Positions 25,627 to 33,672 of a stretch of 64,000 bases of DNA are shown here, in pieces. The translations under genes were made by a program, and so were the position numbers. The stretch comes from Halorubrum sp. F4 (GTDB taxonomy: Archaea; Halobacteriota; Halobacteria; Halobacteriales; Haloferacaceae), in the NCBI RefSeq assembly GCF_027257195.1, contig NZ_JAPDFS010000001.1, positions 84,012 to 148,011 on the forward strand, in the 5' to 3' direction. The notes under the pieces were generated by a model. That model had not been told where the DNA came from and made no database searches. It worked only from the letters and a program-made list of their open reading frames with translations. The first letter of the stretch is position 1; each line of letters begins with the position of its first letter.

Positions 25627-25639
25627 TAGATATATATAC
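25627..25639 (+). promoter_or_regulatory. Strong TATA box for the glpK direction
   Basis: TAGATATATATAC is the most TATA-like sequence in this gap. It predicts a transcription start near 25660, leaving a leader of about 250 nt before the glpK ATG. Upstream, ACCG at 25603-25606 and CGGT at 25623-25626 end a loose dyad with AACGT-like arms that could be a regulator site. The 384-bp gap 25527-25910 otherwise holds only the small frame described next. Confidence 0.5.
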
Positions 25640-25701
25640 TGACCTTTTTTATGCCTGTCCTCTCTCGGATTTTAACAGGAAGATTATTATGGTAGTACAT
25701 T

Positions 25702-25914
25702 ATGTTCACGAATGGCGTGGTAGCTTACGTGAAGATATGCCGTGGCGGCGACGACAGCGACCCCGCATCCCCGGTCTACGGGCCGAACTGCGGCTCGAAG
25801 ACGACGTTTCGGGGCGGGGAGGGTGACGAGTTCGGTCCCGGAACCGACCAGGACACGGACGGTGGCGTCGTCGTTGTGGCCGGACCAGCGCCGCAGGAGG
25901 GATCCAAAACATGA
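25702..25914 (+). CDS. Small ORF in the glpK leader, overlapping glpK by 4 bp
   Basis: A 70-codon frame (MFTNGVVAYVKICRGGDDSDP ... EGSKT) between the TATA box and glpK. Its TGA stop overlaps the glpK ATG as ATGA, a layout typical of translationally coupled genes. It is acidic and Gly-rich, with Cys at residues 13 and 30 and no membrane segment. Third-position GC is about 76%, lower than in the neighbouring genes. It may be a real small protein, a leader peptide, or simply an open stretch of a long 5' leader. I recognise no family. Confidence 0.33.
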   Translation: MFTNGVVAYVKICRGGDDSDPASPVYGPNCGSKTTFRGGEGDEFGPGTDQDTDGGVVVVAGPAPQEGSKT

Positions 25915-27452
25915 CACAGTACGTCGGTGCGATAGACCAGGGGACGACCGGAACCCGCTTCATGGTGTTCGACCACGGCGGGCAGGTCGTCGCGAACGCC
26001 TACGAACAGCACGAACAGATCTACCCGAACCCGGGATGGGTCGAACACGACCCGATAGAGATCTGGGAGAACACCCAGGAGGTCGTCCTCGACGGACTCG
26101 CTGACGCGGGTCTGGAGGCGGGCCAGCTCGACGCGATCGGGATCACGAACCAGCGCGAGACGACGATCGTATGGGACCGTGAAACCGGAAAGCCGGTCCA
26201 CAACGCGTTGGTCTGGCAGGACCGCCGGACGACCGACCGCGTCGAGGAGCTTCAGGACGCCGGAATGGTCGAGGAGATCCGCGAGAAGACCGGCCTCGAG
26301 GCCGACGCGTACTTCTCCGCGACCAAGACCGAGTGGATCCTCGACAACGCCGAGCCGCTCAAGATGCAGAGTTCCCGCGGGGGCGACCTCCGCGATCGGG
26401 CCCGCGAGGGCGAACTGGTGATGGGGACGATCGACTCGTGGCTCATCTACAACCTCACGGGCAACCACATCACGGACGTGACGAACGCGTCCCGGACGAT
26501 GCTGTACAACATCCGGGATCTGGCGTGGGACGACGAGCTCTTAGCGGAGTTCGGCGTACCGAAGGAGATGGTTCCGGAGGTACGGCCCTCCTCCGACGAG
26601 GACTACTACGGCCACACCGACGCCGACGGCTTCCTCGGCGAGGAGATCCCGGTCGCGGGCGCGCTCGGCGACCAGCAGGCCGCGCTGTTCGGCCAGACCT
26701 GCTTCGACGAGGGCGACGCGAAGAACACCTACGGCACCGGCTCGTTCTACCTGATGAACACGGGCACCGAGGCCGTCGAGTCCGACCACGGACTCCTGAC
26801 GACCATCGGCTTCCAGATGTCCGGCGAGCCCGTCCAGTACGCGCTCGAGGGCTCGATCTTCATCACCGGCGCGGCGATCGAGTGGCTCGAGGACGTCGAC
26901 CTGATCAACAACGCCGCCCAGACCGCCGAGCTGGCTCGGTCGGTCGAGTCGACCGACGGCGTCTACATGGTCCCGGCGTTCACGGGGCTCGGCGCACCCC
27001 ATTGGGACGGTCGCGCCCGCGGCACCATCGTCGGGATGACTCGGGGGACGAGCAAGGAGCACATCGTCCGCGCGACGCTCGAGTCGATCGCCTACCAGAC
27101 CCGCGACGTGGCGGAGGCGATGGAGGCCGACTCCGGCGTGGAGACGACGAGCCTCCGCGTCGACGGCGGCGCGGTCAAGAACAACTTCCTCTGTCAGCTC
27201 CAGTCCGACATCATCCAGACGGAGATCGCGCGCCCGGAGGTCGACGAGACCACCGCGCTCGGTTCCGCGTACGCGGCCGGTCTGGCGGTCGGCTACTGGG
27301 ACACGGTCGACGAGCTCCGCGACAACTGGCAGGTCGACCGGGAGTTCACTCCGGAGAAGGAGCAGGCCGAGGTCGACAAGCTGTACGACCGGTGGGGCGA
27401 CGCGGTCGAGAAGTCGCTCGACTGGGCGAAGGACGACGAGGGGGACGAGTAG
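25911..27452 (+). CDS. glpK: Glycerol kinase
   Basis: A 513-residue FGGY kinase that phosphorylates glycerol to sn-glycerol 3-phosphate. It starts MTQYVGAIDQGTTGTRFMVFDHGGQVVANAYEQHEQIYPNPGWVEHDP, the exact GlpK opening. Other diagnostic parts are GITNQRETTIVWDRETGKPVHNALVWQDRRT, GTIDSWLIYNLTGNHITDVTNASRTML, GDQQAALFGQTCF, KNTYGTGSFYLMNTG, GLGAPHWDGRARGTIVGMTRGT, and LRVDGGAVKNNFLCQLQSDI. A GGAGG sequence lies 10 nt before the ATG. With glpABC on the other strand it completes glycerol to dihydroxyacetone phosphate. The membrane protein gene follows directly (no gap after the stop). Confidence 0.97.
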   Translation: MTQYVGAIDQGTTGTRFMVFDHGGQVVANAYEQHEQIYPNPGWVEHDPIEIWENTQEVVLDGLADAGLEAGQLDAIGITNQRETTIVWDRETGKPVHNALVWQDRRTTDRVEELQDAGMVEEIREKTGLEADAYFSATKTEWILDNAEPLKMQSSRGGDLRDRAREGELVMGTIDSWLIYNLTGNHITDVTNASRTMLYNIRDLAWDDELLAEFGVPKEMVPEVRPSSDEDYYGHTDADGFLGEEIPVAGALGDQQAALFGQTCFDEGDAKNTYGTGSFYLMNTGTEAVESDHGLLTTIGFQMSGEPVQYALEGSIFITGAAIEWLEDVDLINNAAQTAELARSVESTDGVYMVPAFTGLGAPHWDGRARGTIVGMTRGTSKEHIVRATLESIAYQTRDVAEAMEADSGVETTSLRVDGGAVKNNFLCQLQSDIIQTEIARPEVDETTALGSAYAAGLAVGYWDTVDELRDNWQVDREFTPEKEQAEVDKLYDRWGDAVEKSLDWAKDDEGDE

Positions 27453-28538
27453 ATGAACTCCGCAGTCGCGATGGGGATCCTCGCGCAGGCCAGCGGCTGG
27501 AGCGCGGGCTCCATCGACGCGGTGCTCGAGATCCTGCTCGACCCGACCATCTGGCTCGGCGCTGCCGCGGGCGGCGCGTTCGGTGCCGCTCTCGGCGCGC
27601 TCCCCGCGTTCATCTTCACCGGGTTCCTCGTCATCGCCGGCGTCTTCGGCGGCGACGCGGCCAGCGGAGCCGGCGTCGGAGTCGGCTTCGGCCCGGTCTT
27701 CGGCCCGCACATCTCCTTCGCCGGCGGCGCGGCCGCGTCGGCGTACGCCGCCAAGAACGGCCTGATGGAGTCCGGATTCGACTACCACAACGCGAAGGAC
27801 ATCGGCTTCGCGCTCGGGAGCAAGCCGGACATCCTCGCCGTCGGGGCGGTCTTCGGCGTCTTCGGGATCGTGCTCGAACAGACGCTCCGGAACCTCGCGG
27901 TTCCGACCGACCCGATCGCGTTCACCGTCGTCGCGAGCGCGCTGCTCCACCGGGCGGTGTTCGGCTACTCCGTGATCGGCATCGTCAGCGACAAGGCGAA
28001 CGGGTTCATGGACATGGGCCCGTTCGAGCGCGGAGAGATGCGGGAGGCCGGCGAGGTGCCGGGCGACGGCGAAAAGGAGAGCGAGGACCGGCTCGCCGTC
28101 GAGCCGTGGCTGCCGAACATGTACAAGTGGTCGCACGTCGCGGCGATCGGGCTGACGGCCGGGTTGGCCGCGGCCTACGCCGCGATCCAGACCGGGAGTC
28201 CGTTCCTCGGGTTCGGGATCAGCGCGGCGACGCTGCTGTTCTTGAACCTCGGCGTCGAGCGGATCCCGGTCACCCACCACATGACCCTGCCGGGGGCGAC
28301 GGCGTACCTCGCCACGGCCGGGACGGGATACAGCCCGCTCGTGGCGCTGCTCATCGCCGGGCTCTTCGGCCTGCTCGGCGCGGTCGTCGGCGAGGCGTTC
28401 CAGCGCGTCTTCTACGCGCACGGGGACACGCACGTCGACCCGCCGGCCGCCTCGATCGCGATCACGCACACGCTCATCGCGATCCTCTCGATCGCCGGCA
28501 TCCTGGGGTCCGCGGTGTGGGTCCCCGGGGCCGTCTGA
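27453..28538 (+). CDS. Membrane protein of the glycerol operon, possible glycerol facilitator
   Basis: A 361-residue polytopic protein starting right after the glpK stop (MNSAVAMGILAQASGW). About nine hydrophobic segments are visible, rich in Gly and Ala (LGAAAGGAFGAALGALPAFIFTGFLVIAGVFGG, SHVAAIGLTAGLAAAYAAI and others). A single hydrophilic loop near residues 185-220 carries FERGEMREAGEVPGDGEKESEDR. No NPA motifs of aquaglyceroporins are present, so it is not a classical GlpF. In Haloferax the gene after glpK has been named glpX and suggested to be a glycerol transporter. Here the tight linkage supports the same idea, without direct proof. The PTS HPr-like gene that follows in Haloferax (as I recall it) is missing. 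Confidence 0.78.
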   Translation: MNSAVAMGILAQASGWSAGSIDAVLEILLDPTIWLGAAAGGAFGAALGALPAFIFTGFLVIAGVFGGDAASGAGVGVGFGPVFGPHISFAGGAAASAYAAKNGLMESGFDYHNAKDIGFALGSKPDILAVGAVFGVFGIVLEQTLRNLAVPTDPIAFTVVASALLHRAVFGYSVIGIVSDKANGFMDMGPFERGEMREAGEVPGDGEKESEDRLAVEPWLPNMYKWSHVAAIGLTAGLAAAYAAIQTGSPFLGFGISAATLLFLNLGVERIPVTHHMTLPGATAYLATAGTGYSPLVALLIAGLFGLLGAVVGEAFQRVFYAHGDTHVDPPAASIAITHTLIAILSIAGILGSAVWVPGAV

Positions 28539-28561
28539 ACGCCGCGTTCACGGCCGGTTTT

Positions 28562-28963
28562 TCACGCGGTCGGAAGCGCCGACGAAAGTACCACGTACGC
28601 GACACCTCCGGACATGACTCCGACACCAACCGCGGTGATGAACCCGTGACCGAGACCGAACACGCCGGTTACTGCGAGCGAGGCGGCAACGAGCGCGATC
28701 CCGGCCGCGCCGTGGTGATAGCTTCCGGCGGTCGGATGCTCGGCCAGCGGCTTCCGCTCCGACTCGGGAACCCTGACGCTGGCGTGATACGGCACGTACA
28801 GCCGCACGCCGATCCCGGCGGTCGCCGCCACGATGGAGGCGACCTGGACGTCGACGACGACCTCCCGAACCGCCAGGAAGGCGACGATCGCGACGACCAG
28901 CGCGAGCGCCTTGCTCCACCGGTCGGCGGCGACCACCGACTCGTGGAACGATCCTTCGGACAT
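28562..28963 (-). CDS. Small membrane protein, function unknown
   Basis: A 133-residue protein with four hydrophobic segments: LALVVAIVAFLAVREVVV, VASIVAATAGIGVRLYV, GAAGIALVAASLAVTGVF and ITAVGVGVMSGGVAYVVL. A short hydrophilic loop in the middle (RVPESERKPLAEHPTAGSYHHGA) faces one side. No catalytic motif is visible. It ends 23 bp from the convergent glycerol-operon membrane gene. It is divergent from a second small membrane protein, with a tandem repeat between the two promoters. Confidence 0.75.
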   Translation of the reverse strand: MSEGSFHESVVAADRWSKALALVVAIVAFLAVREVVVDVQVASIVAATAGIGVRLYVPYHASVRVPESERKPLAEHPTAGSYHHGAAGIALVAASLAVTGVFGLGHGFITAVGVGVMSGGVAYVVLSSALPTA

Positions 28964-28986
28964 GCTCGCCGGAAAGCGGCCGGCCG

Positions 28987-28996
28987 GGTTAAGTGT
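28987..28996 (-). promoter_or_regulatory. TATA-like box for the 133-residue membrane protein gene
   Basis: On the minus strand CACTTAACCC is centred about 28 nt upstream of the ATG at 28963, fitting a leaderless transcript. Confidence 0.45.
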
Positions 28997-28999
28997 GTG

Positions 29000-29065
29000 G
29001 TCGGATCGAATCGCGCCGGCGGAACGAACCGTCCCGTCGGATCGAATCGCGCCATCGGAACGAAC
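29000..29065. repeat. Tandem 36-bp direct repeat between divergent promoters
   Basis: GTCGGATCGAATCGCGCC plus CGGAACGAAC occurs at 29000-29029 and again at 29036-29065, with 28 of 30 positions identical and a 36-bp period. It fills the space between the TATA-like boxes of two divergent small-membrane-protein genes. It could be a paired binding site for a regulator acting on both, or a recent duplication without function. Confidence 0.7.
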
Positions 29066-29082
29066 TCCGCCACCGGGGTGGA

Positions 29083-29087
29083 TTTAA
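29083..29087 (+). promoter_or_regulatory. TATA-like box for the 66-residue membrane protein gene
   Basis: TTTAA inside GGATTTAACCC is centred 27 nt upstream of the ATG at 29112, the exact spacing of a leaderless haloarchaeal promoter. Confidence 0.5.
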
Positions 29088-29111
29088 CCCGGAGCGGGGC
29101 GAGCGGACGAC

Positions 29112-29312
29112 ATGAACACGTTGGGTCTCGAGAGGCGCGACGGGCGGAACATGCTCGCGGTCGCGGCCGTCGTGACGCTTCTCATCGCCTGGACTGCCGA
29201 GGGAGCGCTCGGCGTCAGGATCGTGGCCGGCGCGATAGCCGGCCTCGTCAGCGCCGTCGTCTTCGTCGTCTCGACGCTACTCATCAACCGATACAAGCCG
29301 GACCACTGGTAG
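29112..29312 (+). CDS. Very small membrane protein (66 residues), function unknown
   Basis: A 66-residue protein with two hydrophobic helices (NMLAVAAVVTLLIAWTAEGALG and RIVAGAIAGLVSAVVFVVSTLLI) joined by a tight turn. The short basic ends (NTLGLERRDGRN and NRYKPDHW) suggest both termini face the cytoplasm. Promoter spacing and high third-position GC support real coding. No family recognised. Confidence 0.7.
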   Translation: MNTLGLERRDGRNMLAVAAVVTLLIAWTAEGALGVRIVAGAIAGLVSAVVFVVSTLLINRYKPDHW

Positions 29313-29376
29313 GGAAGCGGCATCGACCCGACCGCGGTTCGCATCGGTTTTATTCCCGTACCCAGGAGGGGGTAGC

Positions 29377-30546
29377 GTGAACATCGACGACCGGATCGAG
29401 CGGCGCCTTGGATACGACACCGGGGCGGGCGTCTTCGTCGACTTCGACGCCGTCTCCCCGGTGTTCCACCTCGAGGCGCCGATCGGGCGCGGACCGGCGC
29501 TCGAGCGCCTGCTCGACGCGTTCAGTCCGGCCTTCTCCGGCGCGCTGCCCCCGAGCACCTACGTCCACGGTCCGAAGGGCAGCGGCAAGTCCGCCGTCGT
29601 CTCCGCGCTGTTCTCCCGCCTCACGACCCACAGCGGTCCGCCACAGGCGATCCAGACGTCGACGCGAGCGGTCGAGCCGACGCTTCCGGGGTTCGTCTAC
29701 GTGGACGCCAGGCGGGCCTCGACACGGTTTCGGCTCTATCACGACACGCTCGCGGCCGTCGGCGACGAGACGGTGCCCGACCACGGCATCGGGACCGACG
29801 ACCTCGCGGAATCGCTCCGGAACGCGATCCGTACCGGACCCGACGTCGTGGTCGCGATCGACCACACGAACGAGCCGGAGACGCCGAGCGCGGCGACCGT
29901 GGTCGAGTGGCTCACCGACGTGAGCGGACACATCGTCCCGGTGTGTCTCGGCCGCGAGCCGCCCGAGGAGATCGAGTGGGAGCCCGACGAGTCGGTGGCG
30001 TTCTCGCGGTACCGCCGGCACGTGCTCGTCGAGTTGCTGACGAGCCGGTGTTCGACGGGACTCGGGCGCGACGCGCTCAGCCACGACCAGGTCCGGGAGA
30101 TCGGTGAGTGGGCCTCCGGCGACGCCCACGACGCGCTCGCCGCGATCGCGGGCGCGGCCATCCGCGCCGAGCGTGCGGGCGTCTCGACGATCCGGCCCGA
30201 GGACGTCGACGCGGGGATAGACGAGGTCCCGAAGCCGTGCGTCACGCTGGGGCGAATCCTTTCGCTTTCCGAGAGCCGCCGCCGGCTCCTCTACGAACTC
30301 GTGACGCTGCCCGAGTCCGACCGGTCCTCGGTGAGCGCCGCGACGGAGACGATCGCCTCGCGGCGGCGCGTCGACCTGTCGGCCTCGACGGTGCGTCGCG
30401 TGCTCTACGAGCTCGCGGACGCCGGACTGCTCGACCGGGTGACCGTGCGACGGAGCGACGGCAAGGGACGACCGCCGAGCCGGCTCGTCCCGCGGTTCCC
30501 GACGCTCGTCTACCGCGAGCTGTTCGACCGATCGGCCCGCACGTGA
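29377..30546 (+). CDS. Orc1/Cdc6-like AAA+ ATPase with altered Walker B
   Basis: A 389-residue AAA+ protein with a GTG start. Walker A is GPKGSGKS at residues 65-72. Walker B is VVVAID at 157-162, but the usual catalytic Glu after the Asp is His (D162-H163). The sensor/lid region follows, and the C-terminal 90 residues form a winged helix (LLYELVTLPESDRSSVSAATETIASRRRVDLSASTVRRVLYELADAGLLDRV). This is the layout of archaeal Cdc6/Orc1 proteins. There is no origin-like repeat cluster nearby, and the Glu-to-His change suggests a non-replication paralogue or a slow ATPase. A GGTTTTATTC box sits about 30 nt upstream. Confidence 0.78.
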   Translation: MNIDDRIERRLGYDTGAGVFVDFDAVSPVFHLEAPIGRGPALERLLDAFSPAFSGALPPSTYVHGPKGSGKSAVVSALFSRLTTHSGPPQAIQTSTRAVEPTLPGFVYVDARRASTRFRLYHDTLAAVGDETVPDHGIGTDDLAESLRNAIRTGPDVVVAIDHTNEPETPSAATVVEWLTDVSGHIVPVCLGREPPEEIEWEPDESVAFSRYRRHVLVELLTSRCSTGLGRDALSHDQVREIGEWASGDAHDALAAIAGAAIRAERAGVSTIRPEDVDAGIDEVPKPCVTLGRILSLSESRRRLLYELVTLPESDRSSVSAATETIASRRRVDLSASTVRRVLYELADAGLLDRVTVRRSDGKGRPPSRLVPRFPTLVYRELFDRSART

Positions 30547-30605
30547 ACGGGAGACCCCGTACCCGAACGCAAGACAGTTGCCACCGGGTCCCCGGATCCC
30601 GACAC

Positions 30606-31289
30606 ATGGTTCCGCCCCTCGCGTTGGACATCGACGGGACGCTGACGACGGCCGACGGCCGGCTCGACCCCCGCGTCTTCGAGCTGCTCCCCGACTGGGA
30701 GGCTCCCGTGGCGCTCGCGACCGGCAAGGCGTTCCCGTACCCGGTGGCGCTCGCGGGATTTCTCGGCCGTGAGGCGACCGTGATCGCCGAGAACGGCGGG
30801 GTCGTCCACGTCGACGACGAGACGAGCGTTCTCGCGGACCCCGCGGCCCCGCGCGCCGTGATCGAGACGTTCCTCGAACGCGGCGGCGACCTGGGATGGG
30901 GCGACGACGAGACGGTGAATCGGTGGCGTGAGACCGAGGTGGCGGTCGCGCCCGACGCCGACGAGACGCTGTTGCGCGAGGTCGCCATCGCCGCCGGGAG
31001 CGTGGAAGTCGTCGACACCGGCTACGCCTTCCACGTCAAGTCGCCGGGCGTGAACAAGGGGGACGGGTTGGCGCGGGTCGCCGATGCGCTCGGCGTCGAT
31101 CCGGCCGAGTTCGTCGCGGTCGGCGACAGCGAGAACGACGTCTCGACGTTCGAGACCGCCGGGACGGCCTACGCCGTCGCCAACGCGGATCCGGCGGCGA
31201 CCGCGGCGGCCGACGTCGTACTCGAGGCGGCGTACATGGACGGCACGGCGGCGGTTCTCGAGGCGCTTCGATCCGGTCTGGCACCCTGA
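30606..31289 (+). CDS. Phosphoglycolate phosphatase, archaeal HAD type
   Basis: A 227-residue HAD-superfamily phosphatase of the archaeal PGP/Cof group. It starts MVPPLALDIDGTLTTADGRLDPRVFELL; Asp8 and Asp10 are the nucleophile and acid. ALATGKAFPYPVAL holds motif II, VIAENGGVVH is the conserved step, VKSPGVNKGDGLARVADALG holds the motif III Lys, and FVAVGDSENDVSTFETAGTAYAVANAD is motif IV. It removes phosphate from 2-phosphoglycolate. It follows the Cdc6-like gene by 59 bp on the same strand. Confidence 0.92.
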   Translation: MVPPLALDIDGTLTTADGRLDPRVFELLPDWEAPVALATGKAFPYPVALAGFLGREATVIAENGGVVHVDDETSVLADPAAPRAVIETFLERGGDLGWGDDETVNRWRETEVAVAPDADETLLREVAIAAGSVEVVDTGYAFHVKSPGVNKGDGLARVADALGVDPAEFVAVGDSENDVSTFETAGTAYAVANADPAATAAADVVLEAAYMDGTAAVLEALRSGLAP

Positions 31290-31324
31290 TCCGCGGACGG
31301 ACGTGGTTTACGGGACCTCCGCCG

Positions 31325-31603
31325 TCAGGCGTACGGGTACCGACCGGTCCCGCCGCACTCGCGACACCGGACGACCACGCGGCCGGGGCCGAGCCGGACC
31401 CGGCTCGTCTTTCCCGGCCGGAGGTACACGTCGCAGTCGTCACACGTCTTCCGTTCGAACTCGCGGGGGACGCCACAGCGGTTCCGTTCGGCGATCCGCC
31501 GCGCTAGACGGACGTACTCCCGCGCGCGGTCGTACTCGTCGTCGACGACCGCCTCCCGGGCGAGCCCGAACAGTCGCTCGATCCGTTCCTCGGGGATCCC
31601 CAT
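31325..31603 (-). CDS. Ribonuclease P protein component 4 (Rpp21/Rpr2 type)
   Basis: A 92-residue zinc-ribbon protein, a subunit of archaeal RNase P that trims the 5' leader of pre-tRNA. The start MGIPEERIERLFGLAREAVVDDEYDRAREYVRLARRIAERNRCGVP is the family's two-helix opening. The zinc ribbon uses Cys43/54/57 and Cys80/83 (CGVP, CDDC, CREC); four of these bind zinc. RVRLGPGRVVVRCRECG is the family's conserved RNA-contact strand. A longer in-frame start at 31705 is rejected as its extra sequence is Arg-rich and overlaps the Trm112 promoter. Confidence 0.92.
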   Translation of the reverse strand: MGIPEERIERLFGLAREAVVDDEYDRAREYVRLARRIAERNRCGVPREFERKTCDDCDVYLRPGKTSRVRLGPGRVVVRCRECGGTGRYPYA

Positions 31604-31719
31604 ACGCCTTCGGGGCGACCGCGGCACAAAGGCGTTGTCGTCGGGGCCGGGACCGGCTCTCGAGTCCGAAACCCGGCCGACCCGCATCCTTTTTGAACGG
31701 TCCATGCCAACCGGGCGGC

Positions 31720-31920
31720 ATGAAGGAATCCCTGATGGACGTGATCTGCTGTCCGCTCGACAAGGCCGACCTCGACCTCGACGTCGACGAGCGGGACGAC
31801 GAGGAGATCCTCGAGGGGACGCTGGCGTGCACCGAGTGCGGCGAGGTCTACCCGATCGAGGACGGGATCCCGAACCTCCTCCCGCCGGACATGCGCGAGG
31901 AGGAGGAAGCCGCCGCGTAG
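31720..31920 (+). CDS. Trm112-family methyltransferase activator
   Basis: A 66-residue protein of the Trm112p family, a small zinc protein that binds and activates several rRNA, tRNA and release-factor methyltransferases. MKESLMDVICCPLDKADLDLDV is the family opening. The Cys sets are CC at 10-11 and CTEC at 37-40. EVYPIEDGIPNLLPPDMREEE is the conserved ending. CCTTTTTGAA about 27 nt upstream is a TATA-like box for a leaderless message. Divergent from RNase P component 4. Confidence 0.9.
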   Translation: MKESLMDVICCPLDKADLDLDVDERDDEEILEGTLACTECGEVYPIEDGIPNLLPPDMREEEEAAA

Positions 31921-31987
31921 GCCGCCGTCTCCGTGACCGAGACGGTCCCTCATCGTCCGCCCGAGTCGTCCCGCCCGCTCTCTCGTT

Positions 31988-32881
31988 TCACTCCCGAACA
32001 GTGATCACCGGAACCGGCGCGGTGCGGACCGTCCGCTCCGCGACGCTCCCGAGCAGGACGCGATCGTCGCCGTGGTCCCCGGTCGCGCCCATCACGACCG
32101 CGTGGGCGTCGAGTTCGGAGACGGCGTCGACGATCGTCTCGACGGGATCACCCCGCTCGACGTGCCGACCGAACTCCGTGACCCCGTGACGCTCGGCCGC
32201 GGCGGCCAGGTCGTCGAGGGCGGCGGTCGCGGCGACCGTCCCGCCGACGGCGCTGTCGGGGGCGTCCCCGTCGTCCGCGCCGTCTCCGAGGAGTCCCGAG
32301 AGCGGGTCGAATCCCTCGTCGTCGACGACCGCCAGGCCGTGGACGGTGGCGTCGAGCGCGGCCGCGAGCGCGAGACCGTGTTCGACTCCGACCGCCGCGC
32401 CGGCGCTCCCGTCCGTCGGGATCAGGACCCGTTCGTACGGAAACACGCGACGCTCCTCCGGGCGCATCCGCGTCGTGAGCACCGGGATCGTCGAGTGCCG
32501 GACCACCTTCTCCGCCACGCTCCCGAGGAGGTGTCGCGGGATCCCCTCCCGGCCGCGCGTCGGCATCACGATCAGGTCGTGCCCCTCCCGTTCGGCGTGA
32601 TCGACGATCGTCGGCACGGGGTTTCCGTGCCGGACCGTGGCGTCGTGGTCGACGCCCGCGGCCTCGAGCGCCTCGGTCGCCTCCGAGACGACGCGGTCGC
32701 CCCGCCGTTCGAGGGCGTCGACGGTCTCGCCTTCGATCACGGTGACGCTGTCGCGGGCGGTGTCCGCGACGAACAGTACGTGAACCGTCGCGTCGGTACC
32801 GCTCGCGATGTCGGCGGCGTGGCCGAGAACGTCGACGGCTCCGTCGCTCCCGTCGAACGGCAGCAGGAGGTCGTCGTACAT
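31988..32881 (-). CDS. Tandem UspA-domain stress protein
   Basis: A 297-residue protein with two universal stress protein domains, about residues 1-137 and 147-297. Both keep the ATP loop: MPTRGREGIPRHLLGSVAEKVV in domain 1 and MGATGDHGDDRVLLGSVAERTV in domain 2. These follow the G-x2-G-x9-G-S pattern; domain 2 is slightly shortened at the first Gly. An acidic Asp/Gly insert (residues 203-215) interrupts domain 2. The start MYDDLLLPFDGSDG at 32881 is standard; an upstream codon at 32944 is not needed. Cytosolic; exact role unknown. Confidence 0.9.
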   Translation of the reverse strand: MYDDLLLPFDGSDGAVDVLGHAADIASGTDATVHVLFVADTARDSVTVIEGETVDALERRGDRVVSEATEALEAAGVDHDATVRHGNPVPTIVDHAEREGHDLIVMPTRGREGIPRHLLGSVAEKVVRHSTIPVLTTRMRPEERRVFPYERVLIPTDGSAGAAVGVEHGLALAAALDATVHGLAVVDDEGFDPLSGLLGDGADDGDAPDSAVGGTVAATAALDDLAAAAERHGVTEFGRHVERGDPVETIVDAVSELDAHAVVMGATGDHGDDRVLLGSVAERTVRTAPVPVITVRE

Positions 32882-32985
32882 GGGTCTCCTCGAGGTAGGA
32901 CCTCCGGTGGGTAATGGGTTCGCATCGGTCAGATGCGGTCTCAATTAACTGAATCTTTTTTTGACCGCGGCGTGAGGTACCATCC

Positions 32986-33567
32986 GTGTCGACCCTCGCC
33001 GTCGAACTGAACGGGGACGAAGTCCATGCGATCAGCGCCCCGGACCGGTTCACCACGACCGCCCCGTTCTCGATCGAGCTCGCGAACCGCGGCCGATCGA
33101 CCCACGTCCACCTCCACCTCGACGACGACCTCGACCGGGTCGCGTCGATCGCCGCCGTGAACCACTACGTCGAGGACGACGCGGTCAAACGCGTCCACGT
33201 CTCGGCCGTCGAGGTCGACGAACCCGTCCGCGGAAAGCTGAAGGTCGTGACTGGATACGGCTCGAACACGGCGTACGTCGACGTGCGGATCGAACCGCCG
33301 CCGGAGGTGGCTCCCGACGAGGTGGTCGTCGACGAGCGGTTCGCGAAACCGCCCGAGGAGAGTCCGCCACAACCGTGGCCGAGCCGACTCGTTGCGGGGA
33401 TCGAACGGGCGATAGAACGGGGCGGCGTGCCGGCGCTTCTCGTCTCGTTTCTCGCGGTCGCACTCGGCGTCGTGGCCGCGTTCGCAATCGACAGCGTGCT
33501 CGTCTTCCTCGCGGTCGGCTTCGTCCTCGCGGTGACGCTCGCGGCCACGCTATACCTGTTGTCGTGA
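32986..33567 (+). CDS. Conserved haloarchaeal membrane-anchored protein, function unknown
   Basis: A 193-residue protein with a GTG start (MSTLAVELNGDEVHAISAPDRF). Residues 1-110 form a soluble beta-sandwich-like domain (FSIELANRGRSTHVHLHLDDDLDRVASIAAVNHYV ... VVTGYGSNTAYVDVRIEPP). A Pro/Glu linker leads to two hydrophobic helices at the C-terminus (VPALLVSFLAVALGVVAAFAI and VLVFLAVGFVLAVTLAATLYLL). The soluble domain probably faces the cytoplasm. I recognise a recurrent haloarchaeal protein but no function. TTCTTTTTT-like AT-rich DNA upstream gives a TATA candidate on this strand (GAATCTTTTTTTG at about 32951-32963). Confidence 0.75.
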   Translation: MSTLAVELNGDEVHAISAPDRFTTTAPFSIELANRGRSTHVHLHLDDDLDRVASIAAVNHYVEDDAVKRVHVSAVEVDEPVRGKLKVVTGYGSNTAYVDVRIEPPPEVAPDEVVVDERFAKPPEESPPQPWPSRLVAGIERAIERGGVPALLVSFLAVALGVVAAFAIDSVLVFLAVGFVLAVTLAATLYLLS

Positions 33568-33672
33568 GGGTTCACATCGGCTACCGCGAACTCCCGGAAC
33601 CGGGTCCGCGTCCGCCTCCGCCGCTCGAGCCGGATCCGCGCGCTTTTAAGCGTCCCGGCGGAACCGAGTGAC

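Noticed and set aside
26333..29380. Plus-strand frame of over 1000 codons across glpK and its neighbours
   Set aside because: It is a frame shadow of glpK and the membrane protein gene, with an Arg-dominated composition.
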